A DNA stretch of 64,000 nucleotides from contig JALOLT010000007.1 in NCBI GenBank assembly GCA_025455775.1, forward strand, positions 1-64,000, given 5' to 3'. Made by a program: the position numbers and the translations under genes. The notes under the pieces were generated by a model that had not been told where the DNA came from, made no database searches, and was given only the letters and a program-made list of their open reading frames with translations. Shown piece after piece: positions 52,268-60,467 of the stretch. This stretch comes from Fimbriimonadaceae bacterium. GTDB taxonomy: Bacteria > Armatimonadota > Fimbriimonadia > Fimbriimonadales > Fimbriimonadaceae. Numbering within the stretch: position 1 is the stretch's first letter; the number at the start of each line of letters is the position of its first letter.

Positions 52268-53203
52268 ATGTATAGCTTGCTTCTGTTGCCCTCGCTTTTG
52301 CTGTTGTCTGAAGTGCCAAGCAAGCCGAGCTTACTTGTTGTGAGAGGCGACTCTCCGCACCGAGAGGTTGATATAAACTTGCCGCCACCGGAAAGAGAGA
52401 GCCGCCTCCTGAACCTGGGATTTACCAAAGTCGAACTTTCTTCAGCGATCGTTTATACCTATAATGATCCTTTTAGTTCCTCTCGGCTGAAGCACCTTGT
52501 CACCTTAATCAGAGATTTAAGCAATGGCCAACTTCGCAAGGATGGAACATTCACGCTAAAGCTCGATGAGTCAGCCAAAGGGAGGGCTGCTCGGGAATGG
52601 GTTGAAAACTTAAGCAGGTCAGGTGGAGTCGTTCCTGGAAAGGATCAAGAGGTGACTTTGGGACTTGCGGTCGGTGTTCAAACAAGAGTTTCTAATGGCA
52701 CCAGGGCCATCGTCGATTTTATTGACTATTCCCCAGCTAAATACCTTGAACCATCCCAGTTCTTACCAGTCAAAGGTGACCAAAAAAAGACTAACGTGTC
52801 TTTTGAGCGCCTTGGCTTTTGGAGCACTGAGCGCTGGAGGACAGTTTTTCGAGATATCGAAGAACATGAACGACGTACAGCAGCTGATCTGATGAGTACT
52901 CTTCAATCTTCTCGCTCAGAACTATTGCTGAAACTCACGTCGCAGGCTCCATCACAACTACAGGCCTATTTCGAAACTTTGGAATCTCCAGACGCACCTG
53001 CCAGTCAAGCGCTTCAAGATCGTATTCGACAAACTCCTCAGACTTATGGCCTTCAGGACTCTGAAGTGGATTCCTTTTTAAGAGGAGCAAAAGTAATATC
53101 TGTTAACCGAGATCTCGTTCTAGTGCTACGCTTTGTTGATCAAAATGGCTCTGTAGCTGTTGCGGAATCACCCATAGGTCTGCTGCCAGGTTTCTTACCT
53201 TAA
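52268..53203 (+). CDS. Secreted protein of unknown family (island)
   Basis: 311 residues with a strong signal peptide (MYSLLLLPSLLLLSEVPS). The middle (about 70-180) looks alpha/beta (LKHLVTLIRDLSNGQLRKDGTFTLKLDESAKGRAAREWVENL). The remainder is helical with Gln/Ser-rich stretches. AAGGGA lies ten bases upstream. Probably co-transcribed with 51604. AT-richer than its core neighbours. Confidence 0.65.
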   Translation: MYSLLLLPSLLLLSEVPSKPSLLVVRGDSPHREVDINLPPPERESRLLNLGFTKVELSSAIVYTYNDPFSSSRLKHLVTLIRDLSNGQLRKDGTFTLKLDESAKGRAAREWVENLSRSGGVVPGKDQEVTLGLAVGVQTRVSNGTRAIVDFIDYSPAKYLEPSQFLPVKGDQKKTNVSFERLGFWSTERWRTVFRDIEEHERRTAADLMSTLQSSRSELLLKLTSQAPSQLQAYFETLESPDAPASQALQDRIRQTPQTYGLQDSEVDSFLRGAKVISVNRDLVLVLRFVDQNGSVAVAESPIGLLPGFLP

Positions 53204-53370
53204 TCAGGAATTGGTTAAGACCTCACGCTGAAAGACGAATAGGTGGGACGGCTCTACTCACTCAAGTGAGACAGATTTCGGGGAGCACTCCAAAGGCATT
53301 CCCAAGAAGATGCCGACTGTTTTGATTTCTAGCATGTTTATCGATGTTATCAAATAGTATCATGCTAAAC

Positions 53371-54180
53371 TTAATTGCGATTTGGGCGGAAAAATGCCAG
53401 GCAGGCGCGCATAGCATCTGCCGCAGAGCCTAATTGCTTGGTGTACTGAGTGAGGGCGTTTGGGTCGCTTACTTCGCCTTTGAATACATCAACGATGAAC
53501 CGGTAGAGTTCTCGAAAGCCCTCGGTCGGTCCTACAAATTGCTGAACTTGGATCGCAGACGCTCTTGGATTACCGATAATTTGCGATTCCAAATCGCAAC
53601 TCAAGTAGTCTCTAATAAAGGCGGCATTATCTGGGTCTCGCGTCCAACCCAACAAGCCGCGGATTATTCTCCCTTCTGAATTTTCAGTTGAGTTAGGGGT
53701 CTCGTTGTCTTTTATAGCAGCAAGAGCTGATAGAGACGGAGCGTGCTCTGCCAGAAAATCTATTGCAACGTTTTTAAACGCTTCACTTGCTTCGAGCCGA
53801 GGGTCAAAACCGGCATACGCTATGATCTCCGCCATAGCTGGCTCACTCTGATACATCATTGTGAGTAACAAAACTGAATGCACCCGTGGTAGTGTTTTCA
53901 TGTGGTCCATGCAGCACTTGAGCATCGCCATCTGCAGCGATCTACTGCGCTCAGCGACATCGGTGGCTACCATTCCCAGCAAATGGTCAAAAACTGGGTA
54001 GCTGTCTGTATGAGGTAGATAAGTATTAAATAGCGTGGTGGCAAGATTAGTTGGTAGTTGAGGGAGCTCCCCAAATTCCCTGCGAATTTCATACGGCGAT
54101 TTAGTAATCAAAGATGGTTCTATCATTATCTCTGAAAGAGATTGATTTCCTCCGTGGTGATGGCGGATTGGTTCCTTCAT
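53371..54180 (-). CDS. Unknown helical protein (island)
   Basis: 269 residues, predicted mostly alpha-helical, no signal peptide or membrane segment. The segment FDHLLGMVATDVAERSRSLQMAMLKCCMDHMKTLPRVHSVLLLTMMY suggests a repeat-like helical domain. Composition is AT-rich and the 5' flank (54181-54240) is AT-rich as well. No family recognised. Confidence 0.6.
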   Translation of the reverse strand: MKEPIRHHHGGNQSLSEIMIEPSLITKSPYEIRREFGELPQLPTNLATTLFNTYLPHTDSYPVFDHLLGMVATDVAERSRSLQMAMLKCCMDHMKTLPRVHSVLLLTMMYQSEPAMAEIIAYAGFDPRLEASEAFKNVAIDFLAEHAPSLSALAAIKDNETPNSTENSEGRIIRGLLGWTRDPDNAAFIRDYLSCDLESQIIGNPRASAIQVQQFVGPTEGFRELYRFIVDVFKGEVSDPNALTQYTKQLGSAADAMRACLAFFRPNRN

Positions 54181-54651
54181 GACCTAATTACTATTGCCCC
54201 ACTTAACTGCTTCGTCGTGTGTTAGTTAACAGATGCCACTTATCTGAAAACTCCCGTTACTCTCCTGGACGATATAAGAAGGGCCTTCCCCCCTGGATGA
54301 GTGCCAGCTCCTTGACCGGTGACCTGCGGCAAAGCGCCGCACCCGCCCATAGCCGGGACCGCCAGCCAAGCGAGTTTCGCGACAACGCCCATCTCTCGCT
54401 TGTACCCGAGTTCAACACGCGGTGGAAACCTCCTCGCTTCAGATGCAGCCCTCAGTCCCCCGGATTCAGGTAGCGCTTTTCCCGGGAGGCAAAGAGACCA
54501 TCCTCAGCGAGAGTGTTTTAGTGGTCAAGGACGCCGAAGGCGCTCGCTACCATCCTTGACCACCGAGACATTCGGAGCGCATCACCAGGCCCCTCCCGGG
54601 AGAGGGGCGAGCGTTCTTGGCCGGGGAGCTCGTTGCGTTTCAGGCCCGGAG
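54181..54651. other. GC-rich gene-free stretch with hairpins
   Basis: It contains GCGGCAAAGCGCCGC, the 11-bp inverted repeat at 54521-54563 and CCCCTCCCGGGAGAGGGG near 54591. The composition flips abruptly from AT-rich to GC-rich near 54290. No coding frame is convincing. Confidence 0.5.
54521..54563. repeat. Inverted repeat, possible terminator or recombination relic
   Basis: GTGGTCAAGGA (54521-54531) and TCCTTGACCAC (54553-54563) are perfectly complementary, with a 21-base loop. It lies about 90 bases past the toxin gene stop. No U-tract follows. Confidence 0.5.
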
Positions 54652-55158
54652 TTAAATCACACTGACCACTCGTTCGACGTCCTTCATCAGCAGATACAAG
54701 TGCAACGGGTTGCTTGGGCACTCTTGCATACCCATTCGAAGATACAAGGCTTTTGCATCGTCATCCTTCGCGTGGGTCATGAACGCCCATACGCCGGCCT
54801 CCCTCGCCACCGAGAGCGAACGCTTGAGCGCGTCCTTGAACAGCCCCTTGCCAATGCCTCTCCCCTGAAACTCCTTGTCCACGGCAAATCGCGCCATGAG
54901 AAGGATGGGAATGGGATGTTTGGCGAGCCCCTTGGCCATGCGCTCGGGAGCTTCGTCGAACAGAACGGAACCCACCGCGAGGGAGTAATAGCCCACCACC
55001 CGATTATTGTGGAGACCGACGAAGATCCGCGCGCTCCCGTTGGCCTGATTCGCGAGGGCGTGGCGAGTGAGAAAGGTGTTGAGAGGCTCCTTCCCGCAAT
55101 CGAAATCCAGAAAATCGTGGGACTTGGTGAGCAGAACCGGCCCTGAGAACTCGGTCAC
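54652..55158 (-). CDS. TacT/AtaT-like GNAT toxin of a type II toxin-antitoxin pair
   Basis: 168 residues from GTG 55158, coupled to the antitoxin stop as GTGA. Motifs are diagnostic of tRNA-acetylating toxins: FDCGKEPLNTFLTRHALANQ at 19-38, VVGYYSLAVGSV, ARFAVDKEFQGRGIGKGLFKDAL with the acetyl-CoA loop Q98-G104, and the candidate catalytic Tyr139 in LYLRMGM. Such toxins acetylate aminoacyl-tRNAs and stop translation unless bound by the antitoxin. Confidence 0.9.
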   Translation of the reverse strand: MTEFSGPVLLTKSHDFLDFDCGKEPLNTFLTRHALANQANGSARIFVGLHNNRVVGYYSLAVGSVLFDEAPERMAKGLAKHPIPILLMARFAVDKEFQGRGIGKGLFKDALKRSLSVAREAGVWAFMTHAKDDDAKALYLRMGMQECPSNPLHLYLLMKDVERVVSVI

Positions 55159-55430
55159 GATTCAAAGACGCTCGGACGGCTGAAGATCTCTCGAAGGGCA
55201 GGAATCTCTTGGGCGGGCTCTTCCAGCTTGGCGAGGAGCCAGTCGTATTCTTCTTTGGAGACTCGGATGAGGCGCTGGTCGGCGATGACTTCCTCTGCCG
55301 CATCGAGCGACTTACTGAGCACGAACTGACTCACGTTCATGTTCTGGAGCCGCGCCGCCTCCGCAAGCTTTGCCTTCTGCGCGGCGGAAGCGCGGATGTT
55401 CAGTTGCTCTGCTTTCTGGGTTGATGGCAT
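55155..55430 (-). CDS. TacA/AtaR-like DUF1778 ribbon-helix-helix antitoxin
   Basis: 91 residues from ATG 55430, which follows GAGGAGGTG by about eight bases. The RHH strand-helix KAEQLNIRASAAQKAKLAEAARLQNMNVSQFVL is at the N-terminus. The C-terminal SKEEYDWLLAKLEEP segment is the family's toxin-wrapping motif. It should repress its own promoter with the toxin as co-repressor. Antitoxin first, toxin second, as is normal. Confidence 0.92.
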   Translation of the reverse strand: MPSTQKAEQLNIRASAAQKAKLAEAARLQNMNVSQFVLSKSLDAAEEVIADQRLIRVSKEEYDWLLAKLEEPAQEIPALREIFSRPSVFES

Positions 55431-55507
55431 GCGATACACCTCCTCTTCTGTTCCTGAGATTCTACCACATTGTATAGACGTTGGCCACACAGAATTGTTT
55501 CGGTTTC

Positions 55508-55762
55508 TCATCTCAATTCTTCGAGTCCCTCGGTTATGAACCGGTCCAACTCTACGGCTGACACCCTTGTCAGGCGTCCAACCTTGATGGACTTCAGAGC
55601 TCCCGAGGCGAGCAGCTCATAGACCTTTGAGCAGCTCATCTGTAGTCTCGCGTCGATATCTTTGACGGCTAGGAGTCGAGGTTGGTCAAGTGGTGACCGA
55701 GTTCCGGCGCTGGACTCGATGACCCGAACAAAGATAAGCTGCGGCAACGTTGCGATCAGCAA
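55508..55762 (-). CDS. Excisionase-family (MerR-like HTH_17) DNA-binding protein
   Basis: 84 residues as read from TTG 55762; the true start is unclear. The domain LLAVKDIDARLQMSCSKVYELLASGALKSIKVGRLTRVSAVELDRFI is the AlpA/Xis-like winged helix used by excisionases and small plasmid/phage regulators. It lies 77 bases upstream of the antitoxin. No integrase gene is visible near it. Confidence 0.75.
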   Translation of the reverse strand: MLIATLPQLIFVRVIESSAGTRSPLDQPRLLAVKDIDARLQMSCSKVYELLASGALKSIKVGRLTRVSAVELDRFITEGLEELR

Positions 55763-56619
55763 CTAGCCTTGACGACCGAGCTCGTTGAGTCCTGCTGTGG
55801 TGAGAGGAAGCGCCTTGTATTCACAGGTAGTTCGTGTCGGCTTCACGACCAGTTCACCTACCGTCCCATTTCGTGTTCGTTGACGAAGGTTTCCTGAGAC
55901 CTGAGCTGACTTTGAAAGCTCACTTGCCTCAAGTCGATGTGCGGCAGATCGAGCCCGTTCGCTTTCTGATTCCACTCATTCTGAGGAACGTGATTGAGGG
56001 AGTCGTTGGCTCGACCGGCGAAGGCAAGGTCAAGACGGTCAGTTCCAGGACTGAATCAAACCCGAGCCCCAGCTGGCTGGTTCGTCCATGACGGCTCGGT
56101 GTGCGGTTCAGCCCGACACCTCGGAGTTCGGCTTCAAGCCAATGGTGGATCCCACAGACAAGGCAAGACTGGACCTGAGGAGGTGGTTCCTGGTGAGGGT
56201 GTTTGGCCCTTTGAAACGAGTTTTTAGACGAAACCACTCCGTTTATTCAACGATTCAGGCCCATCTCACCCAACAGCCTCTCCTCGGTCCTCTCATGAGA
56301 TACGATGCAAGAACTGCCACTGAGGATGGTTTATGATCTGCCTAAACCAGGATGGGATTGAGTGAAGGAACAACCACGTGGCGCCGCCAAGAGGGTTTTG
56401 GACCTCGTCACCCTGGAGTCCGCTGGAGACGTTTGCGCGGCGGAGGGCGGCCCGGATGAGTGGTCGGAACATAAGACTCGCAAGGTTGAAACTCCGGGCG
56501 GGCGAGGCTGCGGGCGAAGCCGCGCAAACGAAAAAACGAAAAACCCGACTCCTAAGAGATCCCCTGAGATTCCCCGCCGCGTGCGGATCTCGGTCACGAC
56601 ACCCGTGACGATCTCTGCA
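55763..56619. other. About 0.86 kb with only broken or unsupported frames
   Basis: Several frames of 60-107 codons overlap on both strands (for example 55763-55975 and 55929-56237 minus, 56092-56336 plus), none with a Shine-Dalgarno site or family motif. The pattern, between an excisionase-like gene and a truncated core gene, looks like decayed mobile DNA. Confidence 0.45.
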
Positions 56620-57588
56620 TCAGACAGAGCTTCCTCCACCGACCCCTTCGCGATCCAGACGAATGAGGACGATCTCCGCCTCTAAACCAGGCGAACGGAG
56701 GTGAGCGTGGCCCGGCAAGACAGGACGATCCGTCCCTGCCACCGTATGAACAACACCGGAACATCGAAGCACCGATTCCAAGAAGGCATCCCTGGCAATC
56801 GACCTCGTGTCATCTTCTATCTTGGCCCTAGCCTCTTCGGTCGCCCAGCCCAATCCAACGATCCCAAGAAGGTTCTCGGTTCCCGCCCTCATCTCCCTCT
56901 CCTGACCTCCCCCCACCAGCAATGGCTTTACCTTTGTCCCACCCCTCACATAAAGAGCCCCGACCCCCTTGGGGCCATGAATTTTGTGGGCACTGACGTT
57001 CACCAGGTCTGCCCCGATGGAGTCCACTGTCCAATATCCTGGGAAAGTTTGAACGCAATCACAGTGGAACAAAGCCCCTGCGTCGCGGCACACTTCGGCA
57101 ATCTCCGTTACTGGGTTAATGACCCCTGTCTCGTTGTTGCCATGCATCACGCTCACCATCAAGACCTCTTCATCAAGCAGCTTGCTTACGTCAGCCACTG
57201 AGATTGAGCCATCACGGTTCGCAGGAATCAAAACCACCTGAAAACCAAGTCCTGCGAGGACTTCTTGACAATGGAGCACACAATGGTGCTCCGTCGCTCC
57301 CAAAAGAACTTTCTTTCGGCTCCCGTCTCTGGCAGCCCAAGCCACCCCAAGAATGGCCTGGTTTGCTGCCTCCGTTCCACTCGAGGTGAAGACGACTTCC
57401 CCAAAGAGGCAACCCAGGGCGTTGCTCACCTGCTCTCGCGCCAAGTCAATGAGCTGCTTAGCCTGACGGCCGTCATGGTGCAAACTGCTCGGATTTCCGT
57501 CCATCTGCCCCAAAGCCTCCTGCATCATCCCCAAAACTCCAAGGGACAAAGGGGTTGTGGCAGCGTGGTCGAGATAGATGCGCTTCAT
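56620..57588 (-). CDS. Cysteine desulfurase (NifS/IscS family), C-terminally truncated
   Basis: 322 residues against about 380-400 normally. The N-terminal part is intact: YLDHAATTP, EHHCVLHC (100-107, PLP-stacking H), D177/Q180 (HCDCVQ) and PLP lysine K202 in SAHKIHGPKG. It breaks off at LIRLDREGVGGGSSV, exactly where the catalytic-cysteine loop (SGSACSSG-like) and the last helices should follow. It therefore should not desulfurate cysteine. It is downstream of, and four bases from, the CPBP protease gene. The break coincides with the island edge. Confidence 0.88.
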   Translation of the reverse strand: MKRIYLDHAATTPLSLGVLGMMQEALGQMDGNPSSLHHDGRQAKQLIDLAREQVSNALGCLFGEVVFTSSGTEAANQAILGVAWAARDGSRKKVLLGATEHHCVLHCQEVLAGLGFQVVLIPANRDGSISVADVSKLLDEEVLMVSVMHGNNETGVINPVTEIAEVCRDAGALFHCDCVQTFPGYWTVDSIGADLVNVSAHKIHGPKGVGALYVRGGTKVKPLLVGGGQEREMRAGTENLLGIVGLGWATEEARAKIEDDTRSIARDAFLESVLRCSGVVHTVAGTDRPVLPGHAHLRSPGLEAEIVLIRLDREGVGGGSSV

Positions 57589-57592
57589 AAGC

Positions 57593-59062
57593 CTAAATCA
57601 AAGTCAAGCAAAAGAGAAGCAAGATCAGAACCCCATTGTGGATTGCATGAACGATGATCGCTGGGAGAAGAGACGTCGTCCGAATCATCCCGTAGGCCAT
57701 CATCGCCCCAAGCGTCGCCAATCCAATCGCAGCAATCGGCCCCTGGGGGTGGATCAGAGCGAAGAGCAGAGACGACACAATGACTCCCCACAAGGGCGAA
57801 GCGAACTTCTTGGCCAGAGCCGGAGCCAGGAATCCGCGAAAGGCAAGCTCTTCCCAAACTGGGGCTACTATCGCTGCCGTCACAAATATCGCGATAAAGG
57901 TGAGGGGCGAAGATTCCGAGGTCACAAGATCTTGAACCGGGTGGCCAGGACCCTGACCAAAGCGACTCGTCAAGAAACCGACGATCCCCAAGGCGACCGC
58001 CGCGACAGGAACCATCGCGCAGTAATAAAGGAGACCTTGCAGAACCTGCTTACCCCAGTCCTTCCTCTCACCCATCACCAAGGTCAGGGGATCGCTAAAT
58101 CCGAAGATTGGAAAGCGGGCGATGAGAGTATAGGCGACTGCGCAGAAGCCGAGACCAGCCAGAGCCATAAAGAGAGGAGCCAAGCTGGGAGCAGCCAAGG
58201 CAAAGGGTGCAACCAAACCAGAAGAGAGAAAAAATCCCACGATGAGCAGGATCGCGCGCAAAGCCCACCTTTCACTATCCCCAAGGCTGGGAGGAATCCA
58301 TGGCCAGCTCCCAACTCGCCAGGTCCCAGACGCCTTTTTGGAGATGGCGATGCCCCAATAGACAAGCCCTGCAACAAATGCAGTACCAAGAAACCCGAAC
58401 AGCAAAAAGAGTGCAACGAAATACTGAGGCCGAACCAAGGGCGAATAGGGATCTCGCGCCGACTGAGCCCTGAGGGCCTGGCTCGCGAGCATCCTACCGT
58501 AATAGTCAGAACTCTTCAACGCTTGGATCTGCTCAGGTGTGACTTCCCTCCCACGACCATTCGCGAGGAGCAGGCTCGCTCGATTTACCTCTTTTTCGCT
58601 CTTTGCCAGCTCCTTTTTGGCAGATTCCGCAACTGGGGCCTTCAATTCCAGACTGAGGGCAACGAGGGCTCGTGCCTCCCCGCGATTCTCAACCCCGTTC
58701 TTTAACATGTCCTTCTTCGCCTTATCCAGAACGGCCAAGATCTGCTCCTGGCCAGCACGTGCGGCTGGCTGGTTTGCCGTCTGAGGCGATAAGGAGAATT
58801 GCCAGGCATTGAGCCAAGTCTGCATCATCGCCAGCTTGACCTCGCTTTGGTGCTTTCTGGCTTCGCGGCTGACCTCTTGGTTCGAACTGGTTCTGGCAGT
58901 GGGAGACTCTGGAGCAACTGCCCCCACCGTTGCCTGGAGAATCAGGAGCCCAAAGATGCCGTAGAGCACCCACCACACCCAGGGCCGACGAGGAGCCCTT
59001 CCGAGTTCATCTCTGCCACTGAGGATCGGGGGGGGAACGATTGGCTCCTCGTACTCGCTCAT
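57593..59062 (-). CDS. CPBP-family intramembrane metalloprotease (CAAX protease-like)
   Basis: 489 residues from ATG 59062; ATG 59074 is four codons earlier and equally possible. One N-terminal membrane helix (about 28-48), a helical charged extracytoplasmic region (about 50-190), then about eight membrane helices with the Abi/CPBP motifs EELAFRGFLAPALAKKF, FALIHPQG and HAIHNG. Eukaryotic relatives cut prenylated CaaX ends; in bacteria they act in envelope stress or peptide processing. Divergent from dinB by 85 bases. Confidence 0.9.
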   Translation of the reverse strand: MSEYEEPIVPPPILSGRDELGRAPRRPWVWWVLYGIFGLLILQATVGAVAPESPTARTSSNQEVSREARKHQSEVKLAMMQTWLNAWQFSLSPQTANQPAARAGQEQILAVLDKAKKDMLKNGVENRGEARALVALSLELKAPVAESAKKELAKSEKEVNRASLLLANGRGREVTPEQIQALKSSDYYGRMLASQALRAQSARDPYSPLVRPQYFVALFLLFGFLGTAFVAGLVYWGIAISKKASGTWRVGSWPWIPPSLGDSERWALRAILLIVGFFLSSGLVAPFALAAPSLAPLFMALAGLGFCAVAYTLIARFPIFGFSDPLTLVMGERKDWGKQVLQGLLYYCAMVPVAAVALGIVGFLTSRFGQGPGHPVQDLVTSESSPLTFIAIFVTAAIVAPVWEELAFRGFLAPALAKKFASPLWGVIVSSLLFALIHPQGPIAAIGLATLGAMMAYGMIRTTSLLPAIIVHAIHNGVLILLLFCLTLI

Positions 59063-59134
59063 CTCTCCTTCCATTAACGCAGAATCGAAGAGGTTTCTGC
59101 CTGAATTCAGACGCAAAAAGGTCCAATTCAGGCG

Positions 59135-59140
59135 TATAAT
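59135..59140 (+). promoter_or_regulatory. -10 box for leaderless dinB
   Basis: A perfect TATAAT followed by seven bases (TAAGACA) and then GTG 59148. No Shine-Dalgarno is possible in that gap. Transcription would begin at about the start codon. No consensus -35 is visible. Confidence 0.7.
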
Positions 59141-59147
59141 TAAGACA

Positions 59148-60452
59148 GTGGTAGACAAAGTACGACTGAAAGATCCTTTAGGAGATAGGCCGCTCCGCGT
59201 CCTGTTTTTGGATCTCAACAGCTACTTTGCCAGTGTCGAACAGGCAGAATCCCCCGAGCTCAGAGGAAGACCGGTGGGGGTCGCAGCAACGCCTGGGGAC
59301 TCTGCCACGATCATCGCAGCAAGCTACGAAGCAAAGGCCTTTGGGGTCAAGACTGGCACCAAAGTGGGAGACGCGCGGAGGATGTGCTCGGACATCGTGA
59401 TCTGTCCCGCTCGTCCACAAGTCTATGTCGCCTATCACAAACGAATTCTGTCCGTGCTCGAGAATGTCTTGCCGATCGATAAGGTCTGCTCGATCGACGA
59501 AATGAGGTTTCGCCTTTTGGGGGACGAGACCTTGCCAGAGAGAGCGAAAGAGACTGCCTATGTGATGAAGAGACTGCTGAAAACGGAGGTCGGGGAGAAT
59601 CTGACCTGCAACATCGGCATCGCTCCAAACGCCTTTTTGGCAAAACTCGCGACGGAATTCCACAAACCAGATGGCCTGACAGTCTTGACGAAGGAGGACT
59701 TGCCGGAGCGACTGATGGGACTCCCCCTCACGACCTATCCAGGGATCAACGTAAAGATGGAGGCTCGCCTCGTGGCAGCTGGTATCACCAACTCCCGGGC
59801 CCTTGTCACTGCGACCTTGCCGGAGCTGCGCCGCGCTTTCGGGGGGATCATCGGCGAAAGATGGTGGTACATGCTCAAAGGCTACGACGTGGACAGCCAG
59901 AGCGAAGGGGGGAAGAGCCTCGGCCACAGCCATGTCCTCGCCCCCGAGTTTCGAACGGATGAGGGCTGCCGGGAAGTGATGCTCAGACTAATTGCGAAAG
60001 CCTGTGCGAGGCTGCGGGCCAACCACTACTGGGCTGAGAAAGTGAGTTTCTCGGTGAAAGGGATGAAGCGTAGCTGGGCTACAGAGGTCTCTCTGCCTCC
60101 CACCCAAGACACGATCACAATAACCGACCATTTTTTGAAAGCATGGGAAAAGCGGAGTTTCTCTGCCCCCCTCAAGGCCTCTGTCACCTTCACCCACCTG
60201 AAGCCAGATGCTGGGGTGACACCTTCCCTCTTCGAAGATACGAAACCCCAAGAGGAGCTCAGCCGAGCCCTTGATCACGTCAACCAGAAGTACGGCAAGA
60301 ATTCGATCTTCTTGGCAGGCCTTTCCCGGGCTAAGGATACTGCCAGCGAAAAGATCGCCTTTAACAAAACCTGGCTCTTTAGCGAAGGCAAAGGCGACCA
60401 CGAGGAGGTGAACTCCCGAACAGGAAAACCCTTTTTTCCTCTCGAGGATTAG
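59148..60452 (+). CDS. dinB: Y-family DNA polymerase (Pol IV-like)
   Basis: 434 residues. The catalytic carboxylates are at D22 (FLDLNSYFASVEQ) and D117/E118 (CSIDEMRF), followed by NIGIAPNAFLAKLATEFHKPDG, the helix-hairpin-helix thumb (LTTYPGINVKMEARLVAAGI) and a little-finger domain. The N-terminal nucleotide-gate motif SYFASVEQ is typical. It performs translesion synthesis. The C-terminus lacks an obvious QLxLF-type clamp motif; the tail reads KPFFPLED. Confidence 0.93.
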   Translation: MVDKVRLKDPLGDRPLRVLFLDLNSYFASVEQAESPELRGRPVGVAATPGDSATIIAASYEAKAFGVKTGTKVGDARRMCSDIVICPARPQVYVAYHKRILSVLENVLPIDKVCSIDEMRFRLLGDETLPERAKETAYVMKRLLKTEVGENLTCNIGIAPNAFLAKLATEFHKPDGLTVLTKEDLPERLMGLPLTTYPGINVKMEARLVAAGITNSRALVTATLPELRRAFGGIIGERWWYMLKGYDVDSQSEGGKSLGHSHVLAPEFRTDEGCREVMLRLIAKACARLRANHYWAEKVSFSVKGMKRSWATEVSLPPTQDTITITDHFLKAWEKRSFSAPLKASVTFTHLKPDAGVTPSLFEDTKPQEELSRALDHVNQKYGKNSIFLAGLSRAKDTASEKIAFNKTWLFSEGKGDHEEVNSRTGKPFFPLED

Positions 60453-60467
60453 GAGACCCGAAACGAG

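Noticed and set aside
55929-56237. 102-codon frame on the minus strand in the decayed region
   Set aside because: No Shine-Dalgarno, no homology I recognise, and overlapping frames of equal length on both strands.
50950-56640. Direct-repeat att sites bounding the island
   Set aside because: I compared the two edges by eye and found no convincing direct repeat, nor a tRNA gene at either end.
57578-58705. 375-codon open frame antisense to the CPBP protease
   Set aside because: Sequence is Arg/Gln/Ser-rich with no motif; the sense gene has complete protease motifs.
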